The notes under the pieces are model-generated. The model saw only the letters and a program-made list of their open reading frames with translations. It searched no databases and had not been told where the DNA came from. Made by a program: the position numbers and the translations under genes. Below, piece by piece: positions 42,644-51,812 of a stretch of 64,000 bases of DNA (position 1 is its first letter; each line of letters starts with the position of its first letter). The stretch is from Alphaproteobacteria bacterium. GTDB taxonomy: Bacteria > Pseudomonadota > Alphaproteobacteria > Rhizobiales > Hyphomicrobiaceae. Location of the stretch: contig JAGVSR010000010.1 of NCBI GenBank assembly GCA_019137195.1, forward strand, positions 44,956 to 108,955, read 5' to 3'.

Positions 42644-44341
42644 TTATCGCCGCAGCTTTACTCCGACCCGTATGTCGTCGGCGTCGTAGTCTGCGCCTTT
42701 CGACGACGAGTCGAACGCGATGTGCTGGTAGCGGCCGAACAGCACGACCTCGCGATTGATGAAGTACTCTGCTCCCAGCGTCGTCCTGAGCTCCGTTTCC
42801 TCGATCGGCTCCGACGTGTAGTTGCGGTAGGTGAGCGCCATCCCGGCGCTGCCGATGAGATACTCGGTGAAGGCGTGCCTGAGCTCCACGCCCGCCGTGT
42901 GCGAAGGGACGAACGCCGACTTGGTGCCGGTCGTGTCGTAGATCTCGGTCTGCGCGGTGAACAGCAGCGAATTCAAGTCGCTCATGCGGTAGGCGAGATT
43001 CGCGTCGAGCAGCGTGGTCGAGGCCGCCTCGAGCCGGTGATCGTCCGTCTCCTGCTCGCCCCAGCCGAGGCTCACCTCGCCGCGCACGGTCTTGCCGGCC
43101 GCACCGAAGTCGACACCCGCCCGGTAGCGCTGGCCGGTGCCGTCGCGGCGGATCTTGTCCGACTGCGCCGGTGCGTCGAACTCGCGCCGGTTTCCCTCGA
43201 CCTCGCCGAACACCGAGAAGGTCGGCTTGAACTCCCACTTGAGCCTGACCGCACCCTCGTTCTGCGAGATGTCGCGCTCCTCGTTGTTGATCAGGAACCC
43301 CTTGTCGCGGACGTTCTCGTAGTTGGTGTCGAAGTGGGTGCCGCGGATCTGGACCGATAGCCGGTTGAAGCGGTGGTTGAGAGCGACCTCCTGCGTGTCG
43401 GTGGCGACGTTGGGCCGTGGCCCCGCCGTCGAGGCGTCGATTGCCGTGCGGCTCTCCTGGCTGACGTTGTAGGAGGCGAGCGCCTGCACATTGGTGCGCT
43501 TGGTGACGTCGAGCCGGCCACGCGCCTCTACACCCCAGGCCCGGTCGTCCTCGGACGGGTAATCGCTGTGAAAACTATAGAGCCCCGTGGACCTCAGCTC
43601 GAGCGCATGCGTGTCCCAGTTGGAGACGAGCCGGGAAAGGGAGTTGATGTCGGCATAGGTGTCGCTCTCGGGCTTCGGTGAGCGCATGATGTTGTTGGTG
43701 GCGACTCCCGAGACCTGGAGCTCCGGGAAGTAGACGAAGCTGCCGACTTTGACGCCGACGGGATCGAACGGCTCGAGCTTCGCGAGCCTCTCCGGGCGGC
43801 GGTCGTTGCGGACCGGATCGAGGTCTTCGATCTGGAACAGCAGCGGATCGTAGCCGGCTGGCGGCTGTTCGAAAACGCCTGCATCGCCCTCGGTGCGATT
43901 GTCGGCTTTCGCCGGGTCGACGCCGTCCTCCGACGCTGGCGGCTCTCCGACGAGCGCGATGCCGTCCTGGACCGGCTCCGGCTCCTGCGGAAAGGAGAGG
44001 TCGCCGTCCTCGGCAACCGGCCGCTGACCGTTGCGCGGACGCCGGTCACCCTCGTCCCCGTCCGCCTGCTCGTCGGGGTCCATCGACGGATCGTCGCGCG
44101 GAATGGCTGGCGGGATGTCGGCGAGTTGACTGTCGTCGAGAGGGTCGAAGTTGCGGGTCTCGCGCGAGGCCGTCGAGGCGCGAAGGGCGTAGGGAGCGGT
44201 TTCGGTCTCGACCTGCCGCTGCCGGCTGTTGGGATCAGGGACGCTCTGAGCGGAGGCAGGCCGGCAGGCACCGGGGACGGCCGCGACGAGCACCGCCAAA
44301 AGGCTCAAAAATCGCCAAACTTCAATACTTTGAGCCTGCAC
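42644..44341 (-). CDS. Outer-membrane beta-barrel protein (BBP2-like porin)
   Basis: A 565-residue outer-membrane protein. Signal peptide (residues 1-32, RFLSLLAVLVAAVPGACRPASAQ). Then an acidic, Pro-rich, low-complexity stretch (about 33-190) with runs such as DPDEQADGDEGDRR and EPEPVQDG, and a C-terminal beta barrel of alternating strands ending VVLFGRYQHIAFDSSSKGADYDADDIRVGVKLRR. The strand-rich part matches putative beta-barrel porin type 2 (BBP2_2 class), often found near polysaccharide export genes. A transport role is inferred. It is divergent from the kdsD gene; the intervening 255 bases carry paired GGTTAACG motifs. Confidence 0.8.
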   Translation of the reverse strand: MQAQSIEVWRFLSLLAVLVAAVPGACRPASAQSVPDPNSRQRQVETETAPYALRASTASRETRNFDPLDDSQLADIPPAIPRDDPSMDPDEQADGDEGDRRPRNGQRPVAEDGDLSFPQEPEPVQDGIALVGEPPASEDGVDPAKADNRTEGDAGVFEQPPAGYDPLLFQIEDLDPVRNDRRPERLAKLEPFDPVGVKVGSFVYFPELQVSGVATNNIMRSPKPESDTYADINSLSRLVSNWDTHALELRSTGLYSFHSDYPSEDDRAWGVEARGRLDVTKRTNVQALASYNVSQESRTAIDASTAGPRPNVATDTQEVALNHRFNRLSVQIRGTHFDTNYENVRDKGFLINNEERDISQNEGAVRLKWEFKPTFSVFGEVEGNRREFDAPAQSDKIRRDGTGQRYRAGVDFGAAGKTVRGEVSLGWGEQETDDHRLEAASTTLLDANLAYRMSDLNSLLFTAQTEIYDTTGTKSAFVPSHTAGVELRHAFTEYLIGSAGMALTYRNYTSEPIEETELRTTLGAEYFINREVVLFGRYQHIAFDSSSKGADYDADDIRVGVKLRR

Positions 44342-44596
44342 GGAGGCGTCCTCATGTGGGCAACGGAACCGACACGTGACGCGAGACCTGCTGCGCCCGA
44401 CCGTAGACTGACCCGGTTAACGCGGTTTAAACGGGGACGGCCGCCGAACGCCGGTTGGAGGTGTCCGCTGCGGCTGATAGTGTCGGGAGCGTTCGAGTTT
44501 TCCTCGTTGCTCTCGCCGTTGCGAGCGGCAAAAAGGTTAACGGCCCGGTCCGGGGCGGAAGCGCTGCCCGGCAAGGGCGAGGGGCTCAAGGGAAAC
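44342..44596. promoter_or_regulatory. Divergent promoter region with repeated GGTTAACG motifs
   Basis: Between the porin and kdsD. GGTTAACG occurs twice in the same orientation (44415-44422 and 44535-44542), 120 bases apart. Around the first, CCCGGTTAAC and TTTAAACGGG (44412-44435) form an imperfect inverted repeat, eight of ten positions matching. This could be an operator, but I cannot name a regulator. Confidence 0.35.
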
Positions 44597-45607
44597 ATGG
44601 GCAAGCTCAAGACCATCGTGGGTGGCAAGTCCGCGTCTGTCCATCGCGCCACCATTGAAAGCGCCGCACACGCCCTCGAGACCGAGATCGGCGGCCTCGC
44701 CGCGCTCAGGGCCGCTCTCGATGACGGGCTGGCGAGCCCGTTCGCGGAGGCCGTGCGGCTCCTGAAGGATGCCCGCGGTCGGGTCATCGTTTCCGGTATC
44801 GGCAAGAGCGGTCACGTCGGTCAGAAGATCGCTGCCACCTTCGCCTCCACCGGCACGCCGGCGTTTTTCGTGCATCCGTCGGAGGCTTCCCACGGCGACC
44901 TCGGCATGATCACCCGCGAGGACGTGATCCTCGCCCTGTCGTGGTCGGGCGAGACGGTGGAGCTCAAGAACATCATCACCTTTTCGCGCCGCTTCTCGGT
45001 GCCGCTCATCTCCATCACCTCCAACGCCGGCTCGGCGCTGGGCGGCCAGTCGGACGTCGTGCTCGAGCTGCCGAAGGCGAAGGAGGCCTGTCCGATGGGT
45101 CTCGCACCGACGACCTCCACCACCATGCAGCTCGCACTCGGTGACTGCCTCGCCATCGCGCTGCTCGAGGCCAAAGGGTTCACGGCCCAAGATTTCAAGA
45201 TGTTCCACCCGGGAGGCTCGCTCGGCGCCAGCTTGAAATACGTCGCCGACGTCATGCACAAGGGCGATCGCCTGCCGCTCGTTGCCGAGACTGCGGCCAT
45301 GAGCGAGGCTCTGGTGGAGATGACCGCCAAGAGCTTCGGCTGCCTCGGCGTCGTTGACCCGAAGGGCAAGCTCGTCGGCGTGATCACCGACGGCGACCTC
45401 CGCCGTCACATGGGCACAAATCTCTTGGTGGCCAAGGCCGCCGACATCATGACCAGAAAGCCCAAGACCATAGGGCCCGGGATGCTGGCCTCCGCCGCCC
45501 TCGAGATGATCAATGCCTCGCGCATCACGGCCCTGTTCGTGGTCGACAAGGGCAAGCCCTCCGGCATCGTCCACGTTCACGACCTGCTCAGGGCCGGCGT
45601 GGCGTGA
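44597..45607 (+). CDS. kdsD: KpsF/GutQ-family arabinose-5-phosphate isomerase
   Basis: A 336-residue cytosolic enzyme that isomerises ribulose-5-phosphate to arabinose-5-phosphate, the precursor of Kdo for lipopolysaccharide or capsule. SIS domain (about 30-185): VIVSGIGKSGHVGQKIAATFASTGTPAFFVHPSEASHGDLGMI, LSWSGETVELKNII and GLAPTTSTTMQLALGDCLAIALLEAKGF, ending in FKMFHPGGSLG. Two CBS domains follow (about 205-330), with GVVDPKGKLVGVITDGDLRRHM and ALFVVDKGKPSGIVHVHDLLRAG. ATG at 44597 with AAGGGA just upstream; the long upstream frame is rejected. It is divergent from the outer-membrane barrel gene, consistent with a shared surface-polysaccharide role. Confidence 0.94.
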   Translation: MGKLKTIVGGKSASVHRATIESAAHALETEIGGLAALRAALDDGLASPFAEAVRLLKDARGRVIVSGIGKSGHVGQKIAATFASTGTPAFFVHPSEASHGDLGMITREDVILALSWSGETVELKNIITFSRRFSVPLISITSNAGSALGGQSDVVLELPKAKEACPMGLAPTTSTTMQLALGDCLAIALLEAKGFTAQDFKMFHPGGSLGASLKYVADVMHKGDRLPLVAETAAMSEALVEMTAKSFGCLGVVDPKGKLVGVITDGDLRRHMGTNLLVAKAADIMTRKPKTIGPGMLASAALEMINASRITALFVVDKGKPSGIVHVHDLLRAGVA

Positions 45608-45975
45608 GGCGCCCCGGAGCCGATGTCGCCTTTGATCGTGATAGAGCTTGCCCGGGAGTTTTTCGAGGCGCCGGTTCCTGGCCGTCTCATCGGGCCATTG
45701 TCCGTCGAGCTGACGGTGGCCGTTCGTCCGGATGGCGGGGCGGAGGGAGCGTGGACGTGTGTCGGTGACGTCTCCTCTGTCGAGGTGTCTTATTCGATCT
45801 CAGGGCCGCGGCCCCGGAACAGCCAGTTCGAAGAGCAATGACTGACCAGTGACGGCTTGGCCGGCTTGTCGCGGACTCTGATGTCCAGTGATGCCTCTTT
45901 GCGACCTCGGAAGGGCGGGCCTCGGCTGTCTGCAATCGTCGGCGTGTCATCCGCCACTAGTTCAAAATCGCCTGA
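45608..45975. other. 368-base intergenic region after kdsD
   Basis: Convergent gap between kdsD and the NfeD genes. A 72-codon open frame (45623-45841, plus strand) follows kdsD by 15 bases, with GGAG four bases before its ATG, but its composition shows nothing recognisable, so it is not called as a gene. No terminator or RNA gene seen. Confidence 0.3.
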
Positions 45976-46428
45976 CTAGCTTGATTTGTCGCCGATCCGC
46001 TCCACGGCCAACACCGCCCCCTTCGCTCCGGTGACCCGGACCCGCGTGCCGGCCGGGCAGTCGCTGCCTGCGCACGGCCACACCGTGTCGCCGGTCCGCA
46101 CCTTGCCGCGCCCGTGTACGATCGGCTCTGAAACCAGAAGCTCGCGTCCGATGTGTTGTGCCCCGCGGTCGTTAAGGCGGGGCTCGCTCGATCGCGACAC
46201 GGAGGGGTGCGCCCACCAGAGATCGATCGCGACGTCGAGTGCGACCAGGGCGAGGCCGGCCGCGACCAGGAGCCCGCCTTCGACCTTGTCGTGGGCAAAG
46301 CGAAAGGCGCCCGCGAGTGCGAGCGCCCCTCCGATCCAAGGCAGGACAAGGCTCGCGAAGGCGATGAGCCAAGCCATGAGGCCGGGCTCGCTCGCCGTCT
46401 CTCCTCCGTGCTCAGTCGTCCGTTTCAC
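45976..46428 (-). CDS. NfeD-family protein, second copy
   Basis: A 150-residue membrane protein: two hydrophobic segments near the N-terminus (about 15-70) and a C-terminal OB-fold (GAQHIGRELLVSEPIVHGRGKVRTGDTVWPCAGSDCPAGTRVRVTGAKGAVLAVERI). The OB domain is paralogous to that of the neighbouring gene, whose last 17 bases overlap the start of this one. NfeD proteins are usually paired with stomatin-like SPFH proteins and thought to help membrane-domain organisation. An extra pair of Cys (PCAGSDC) is not in the neighbour. Start ATG at 46428. Confidence 0.78.
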   Translation of the reverse strand: MKRTTEHGGETASEPGLMAWLIAFASLVLPWIGGALALAGAFRFAHDKVEGGLLVAAGLALVALDVAIDLWWAHPSVSRSSEPRLNDRGAQHIGRELLVSEPIVHGRGKVRTGDTVWPCAGSDCPAGTRVRVTGAKGAVLAVERIGDKSS

Positions 46429-46918
46429 GCTCTACCACCAGCACGGTCCCGTTGACGCCGACAACCTTGACCCTGGTGCCGCTGGGAGCGTCCTCGCCTT
46501 CGGCGGCCCAAACCGTGTCGCCGACCCGCACTTTGCCGCGGCCGGAGACGATCTCGGTGTCGACGGCCACGACGCGCCCGATGTACTGCGCGCCGCGCAC
46601 GTTGAGGTCGGGCTCGTCGCTTCGGGCCGTCTCTGGTCGCGCATAGCGCTTGACCCAGAACACGGTGGCGACCGCGATCAGCGAGAACGTCACGAGCTGC
46701 ATCGGCCAGGCGAAGCTCGCGCCGAGGCCAGCCGCGTCGAGGCCGACCACCGCCAGACCGACGATCGTGGCCGCGAGGCCGAACCACAGGAAATGCACGC
46801 CGGGGATGAACGTCTCGAGGGCGAACAGGAGAATGGCCAGGAAGAACCAGTTCCAGAATCCAAGCCCGATCAGGAAGTCGATCACCGGAGGCAGCTCCTC
46901 TGTACCGTTGATGCGCAT
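46412..46918 (-). CDS. NfeD-family protein, first copy
   Basis: A 168-residue protein: three hydrophobic helices (FWNWFFLAILLFALETFIPGVHFLWFGLAATIVGLAVVGLD and MQLVTFSLIAVATVFWV) and a C-terminal NfeD OB-fold (GAQYIGRVVAVDTEIVSGRGKVRVGDTVWAAEGEDAPSGTRVKVVGVNGTVLVVE). It matches the short NfeD1b type that pairs with a stomatin-like protein. It lies 102 bases downstream of the SPFH gene on the same strand. The second NfeD gene overlaps its end by 17 bases. Localisation in the inner membrane is inferred from helices. Confidence 0.85.
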   Translation of the reverse strand: MRINGTEELPPVIDFLIGLGFWNWFFLAILLFALETFIPGVHFLWFGLAATIVGLAVVGLDAAGLGASFAWPMQLVTFSLIAVATVFWVKRYARPETARSDEPDLNVRGAQYIGRVVAVDTEIVSGRGKVRVGDTVWAAEGEDAPSGTRVKVVGVNGTVLVVERETDD

Positions 46919-47020
46919 GGTCTCTACTCGCTGGTCTCGGACCCTTGAGGTCGGAAACCTTGTAACTGTTCTCGGCCGGTGCCGGACCCGGAGGGTCCGA
47001 CATCGAGCTTCGCTGCTTCA

Positions 47021-47998
47021 CTACACCTGCGGCACGCTTCCGCGGCCCTTCACGGCCGGAGGCTTGCCTGCGCCATCGCCGCCGAAGGCTTCGCCCGTGA
47101 TCTGAGCGAGGCCGGCAAGCGAGCCGATGATCGAGGACGCCTCGAGCGGCATCATGATCACCTTCTGGTTGGGCGCGCGCGCCAGGCTCTCGAGCGCCTT
47201 CACGTAGTTGTTGGCGACGAAGTAGTTGATGGCCTGTACGTTGCCGGCGGCGATGGCGTCCGACACCATGCGGGTCGCCTCCGCTTCGGCCCTTGCGGCG
47301 CGCTCGCGCGCTTCGGCATCCTTGAACGCAGCCTCCTTGCGGCCCTCGGCCTCGAGCACGACGGCCTGCTTCTCGCCTTCGGCCTTCAGAATTGCCGCCT
47401 GCCTGAGACCTTCGGATTCGAGGATCTGCGCGCGCTTCTCGCGCTCGGCCTTCATCTGCCGTGCCATGCTGTCGACGAGGTCGCGCGGCGGAGCGATGTC
47501 CTTGATCTCGATACGGGTGACCTTGACGCCCCAGGCTTCCGTCGCGGCATCGACCACCTGCAGGAGGCGGGCGTTGATTTGGTCGCGGTTCGAGAGAAGC
47601 TCGTCGAGGTCCATCGACCCCATGACGGTGCGAATGTTGGTCATGGTCAGGTTGACGATCGCGTTTTCGAGGTTCTCGACCTCATACGCGCTCTTGGCGG
47701 CATTTAGGACCTGGAAGAAGGCCACGCCGTCGACGCGCACCATGGCGTTGTCGCGAGTGATCACGTCCTGTGAAGGAATGTCGATGACCTGCTCCTTCAT
47801 GTTGATGTGGTGTCCGACCCTCTCCATCACCGGGATCAGGATGTGCAGTCCCGGTGTTAGCGTGCGCGTATAGCGCCCGAAATTCTCGACCGTGTAGTTG
47901 AACCCCTGCGGCACGACCTTGACCGTCGACCAGAGCGCGGCGATCGCAAGTCCGATCAGCAACAGTCCGAATACTTCGGAGCCGCCGAAAAGTCCCAT
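47021..47998 (-). CDS. SPFH/stomatin-family protein (paraslipin, QmcA-like)
   Basis: A 325-residue membrane-anchored SPFH (stomatin/prohibitin/flotillin) protein. N-terminal helix (EVFGLLLIGLAIAALWSTV), SPFH domain with VPQGFNYTVENFGRYTRTLTPGLHILIPVMERVGHHINMKEQVIDIPSQDVITRDNAMVRVDGVAFFQV and MTNIRTVMGSMDLDELLSNRDQIN, then a coiled coil (about 190-245) and a short C-terminal part that includes the conserved GSLAGLAQI. Such proteins form large cages or microdomains in the inner membrane, often with NfeD partners, as here. Specific function unknown. Confidence 0.92.
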   Translation of the reverse strand: MGLFGGSEVFGLLLIGLAIAALWSTVKVVPQGFNYTVENFGRYTRTLTPGLHILIPVMERVGHHINMKEQVIDIPSQDVITRDNAMVRVDGVAFFQVLNAAKSAYEVENLENAIVNLTMTNIRTVMGSMDLDELLSNRDQINARLLQVVDAATEAWGVKVTRIEIKDIAPPRDLVDSMARQMKAEREKRAQILESEGLRQAAILKAEGEKQAVVLEAEGRKEAAFKDAEARERAARAEAEATRMVSDAIAAGNVQAINYFVANNYVKALESLARAPNQKVIMMPLEASSIIGSLAGLAQITGEAFGGDGAGKPPAVKGRGSVPQV

Positions 47999-48190
47999 TT
48001 TAGTCTCCCATGAAAGGTGAGGACCGAGAGCCTCAGATGTAGGAATCCGAAACCCGATTGCTAGGCGAGATGTCGAAAAGTAGAGTTAAGAATGCATTGC
48101 AAATGAGTGAATTCCGGACAAAAGGCGATAATTCGTGCCAATTGCTCCGGGTGCCTCTACATCGATAGCACTTCGAGCAGTGTCGCGCCG
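47999..48190. other. AT-richer leader of the SPFH gene
   Basis: 192 bases between the SPFH start and the end of the ABC permease, noticeably less GC-rich than the surroundings (for example GAATGCATTGCAAATGAG near 48095). It should hold the SPFH-NfeD promoter; no consensus boxes are clear. No gene. Confidence 0.3.
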
Positions 48191-48948
48191 TCAGGCCTTG
48201 AGCCGGTATCCGGTGCGGAAGATCCACCACGCGACCACGAGGCAGAGGACGAAGAATCCAGCGATGGCCGCGAGGCTCGTGGCGATGCCGACGTCGGCCA
48301 CCCCGTAAAAGCTCCAGCGGAAGCCGCTGACGAGATAGACGATGGGGTTGAACATCGAAACGGTCTGCCAGAACGGCGGCAGCATGGAGAGCGAGTAGAA
48401 TGTCCCGCCGAGAAAGGTGAGTGGTGTCACCACCAGCATCGGGATCACCTGCAGTCGCTCGAAGCCGTCGGCCCAGATGCCGATGAGGAATCCGAACAGG
48501 CTGAACGAGGCGGCCGTCAGGACGAGGAAGGAGAGCATCCAGAACGGATGCAGCACCCGGACCTCGACGAAGAGCGCGGCCGTCGCCAGGATGATGAGGC
48601 CGAGGATGATCGACTTGGTCGCCGCCGCGCCCACGTAGCCGAGCACGATCTCGAGAGGCGACACGGGTGCCGACAGAACCTCGTAGATGGTCCCCGTGAA
48701 ACGCGGAAAGTAGATGCCGAACGACCCGTTCGAAATGCTCTCGGTCAGCACCGACAGCATGATGAGCCCGGGAACGATGAAGGCGCCGTAGGGCACGCCG
48801 TCGATCTCGGAAATGCGTCGCCCGATCGCCGCGCCGAACACGACAAAGTAGAGTGACGTCGAGAGCACGGGCGACAGCACGCTCTGCATCAGTGTGCGTC
48901 CCCATCTGGCCATCTCGAACAGATAGATGGCCCTGACGGCGGCGAGGT

Positions 48949-48952
<4 letters not shown>
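48191..48952 (-). CDS. ABC-2 type transporter permease
   Basis: A 253-residue permease with six predicted helices: [105 protein letters not shown] at the start, and the ABC-2 signature around [34 protein letters not shown]. It resembles the exporter family that includes YadH/NodJ-like proteins. It overlaps the ATPase gene by 4 bases and is translationally coupled with it. The substrate is unknown; drug, polysaccharide or lipid export are all possible. It is the last gene of a four-gene same-strand run (hemH, TIR gene, ATPase, permease). Confidence 0.9.
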
Positions 48953-49875
<923 letters not shown>

Positions 49876-49909
49876 GTGTAACGAGTGTCCGCGGCAGGTG
49901 GAATGGCGA

Positions 49910-51721
49910 TCAGCTTGCCGCGATGAAGTAGCGGATGCGGTCGTTGAAGTGGAGTGAGCTCAAGCTCGGCGGCGGCATGACCGGTGGTGGACCTTCGAGG
50001 ATGAAAGGCACGATATCGGGTGTGCCCTCGGGGCTCGCTCTCTGGAGCGCGAGCGCATACTCGGCTTCCTTCAGCACCCACGGGGAGCGTTTGGCCGCCT
50101 CCGACCAGAACAGGAGGAAGAGATCGCACTTGTCGATGTTCTCGTACAGCTTTTTCTCCCAGCGGTCACCGGGATCGAGCGACAGGATGTCCTGGAAGAA
50201 TGCCGTGCGCGTGGCCTCGAGCATCTGCACGTGCTCGAGCACCCGCTTGCGATCTTCGGACGCGTAGGAAACGAAGACATAGCGATAGGGTTGCGCCGCG
50301 AGTCCCGACGGCACCGAGCGCGGGTCGACAGCTTGCGACGAGGCGTTGAGCGTGAACACGATACGCCCGATGATCTTGCCGCCTACGAAGACTCGAACGT
50401 CGGCGTGGAACGCTCTGCCCTCGGCGCCCTCAGGTACGGTCACGAGGAACTGGCAAAAGGTCGGCTCGCCGCGCCATACGACCGTCTGTAGCGGCTCGGC
50501 TACGTCGAGGCCGGCGGCTGATAGAGTTACGTCGACGGAAGCTCCACGTTCGATCTCGGCCGACAGCGACCGAACACCCTTGAGCGAGGTGCCCGTGTCC
50601 ATGGTGCGGGCCAGGAACGACGCTCGCTCGACTTCTCCGGGCTGATGCAAGAACACCTGCACGAGAATGCTGGCGCCAGGTGGCGCGGCTGGCGGAGCAA
50701 ACACCGAGCAGTCGACAAGGTCCACCTGAGGCTTTTCCCCGCGCCCGGACAGCAGACCGAAGAGCGAGAAGGCGTTCAGCTTGAGCCCGAGCATGGCCGT
50801 GAGCTGACCGAGCACCTCCCTGACCGAGCGGCTGAAGAGCGGGAGCGCGGCAAGCACGATGAGAGCAGCGCCGACGAGAGCGCCGCCGATGCCTGCGCCG
50901 GTGCCAGGTCCGCCCGCTGCAGGGGCCCGCGTCTCACTTGGCGCCGGCGGCGCGTAGGGTGCGCGCGACGAGGGTGGTGGGGCCGATGCGGGTGGCGGGG
51001 GCGGTGCCGGCGACCTAGACGGCAAAGCCGGCGCGGGCGAGTGCGATGCCGCCGCACGGGCTGCGGTCCAGGCCGAGAGCGTGTCGAGTGAGAGCCGGTC
51101 GTTGAGGATCATGGCTCCCGGCATTGCCGTCGAGCCGACAGTTGGCGGCACGTCGTCTTGCGCCATGCGCTCGGCAAACGTCTTGTCACGCTCGGCCTGA
51201 GAGCGCCCCGTGATCTGAGACAGCCCTCGCCCGCGATATCCATAGCCGTCGCCAGGTGACGTGTTGCCGAGACTGTGCGGCTCAGGCGCGCGGCCGAGTG
51301 TCGGTGGCACGTCGTCCGCATCCATCCGCTCCCGGTAGGTCCGATCCTTCACTGCTTCAGCATCGCGCAGAAAGCGCCGGACATGAAGCGGCAGATCCTC
51401 GAGCGTTGCTGCCGGGCGCGCCGATGCCCAGGACGGCAGCTCGGACGCTGCTGCTCCGGCGCCGAGCACGGAGACAAGCTTTCCGAGCTCGCAGGCATAC
51501 GCGGCCTCGCGCAAAACGTTCGAAGATTGCAGGGCTGCTGGTGTCCAAAGTGCGACGACGATGTCGCAATCCCTGATCCGGCGAGCGATCTCCTCGGCCC
51601 AGTTCGCACCCGGAGGAACCTCCACGCCGGGGACCTCGAAGCCGTTCGAGCGCAACACCTCGCGCACGCTGTCGGCAATGGCTTGATCTGGTTGGGCGTA
51701 GCTCAAGTATGCAGTCGGCAT
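49910..51721 (-). CDS. Membrane protein with TIR domains at both ends
   Basis: A 603-residue protein with two TIR domains. The N-terminal one (about 1-105): [78 protein letters not shown], with the catalytic-position Glu in REAAYA. The C-terminal one (about 477-603): [78 protein letters not shown], Glu in KEAEYA. Between them: two copies of a D-[RK]-TY/TF-x-ERM-x-DDVPPT repeat (near 124 and 179), a [12 protein letters not shown] segment (160-172), a Pro/Ala-rich stretch, one transmembrane helix (about 275-300) and a strand-rich domain. Many TIR domains cleave NAD. Start ATG 51721 is preferred; GTG at 51778 would add 19 residues. Function unknown. Confidence 0.85.
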   Translation of the reverse strand: MPTAYLSYAQPDQAIADSVREVLRSNGFEVPGVEVPPGANWAEEIARRIRDCDIVVALWTPAALQSSNVLREAAYACELGKLVSVLGAGAAASELPSWASARPAATLEDLPLHVRRFLRDAEAVKDRTYRERMDADDVPPTLGRAPEPHSLGNTSPGDGYGYRGRGLSQITGRSQAERDKTFAERMAQDDVPPTVGSTAMPGAMILNDRLSLDTLSAWTAARAAASHSPAPALPSRSPAPPPPPASAPPPSSRAPYAPPAPSETRAPAAGGPGTGAGIGGALVGAALIVLAALPLFSRSVREVLGQLTAMLGLKLNAFSLFGLLSGRGEKPQVDLVDCSVFAPPAAPPGASILVQVFLHQPGEVERASFLARTMDTGTSLKGVRSLSAEIERGASVDVTLSAAGLDVAEPLQTVVWRGEPTFCQFLVTVPEGAEGRAFHADVRVFVGGKIIGRIVFTLNASSQAVDPRSVPSGLAAQPYRYVFVSYASEDRKRVLEHVQMLEATRTAFFQDILSLDPGDRWEKKLYENIDKCDLFLLFWSEAAKRSPWVLKEAEYALALQRASPEGTPDIVPFILEGPPPVMPPPSLSSLHFNDRIRYFIAAS

Positions 51722-51812
51722 GGCTGCGACCCGTACATGTTGAGTGACGGCGGCCTGTGACGGGAGTGAGCTTGCCACCTCGGGGTCGCTTGTGTCCAGC
51801 CGAGCCGCCGGC

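Noticed and set aside
44126..44596. Extended N-terminus of the KdsD frame
   Set aside because: The extra residues are Arg-rich, overlap the barrel gene antisense, and the ATG at 44597 gives the normal family start with a ribosome site.
45623..45841. 72-codon open frame right after kdsD
   Set aside because: No recognisable family, no clear ribosome site spacing, composition not distinctive.
51205..51240. Chitinase or endolysin domain inside the double-TIR protein
   Set aside because: Only the short YRGRG...QITGR motif is present; there is no space for a catalytic domain.
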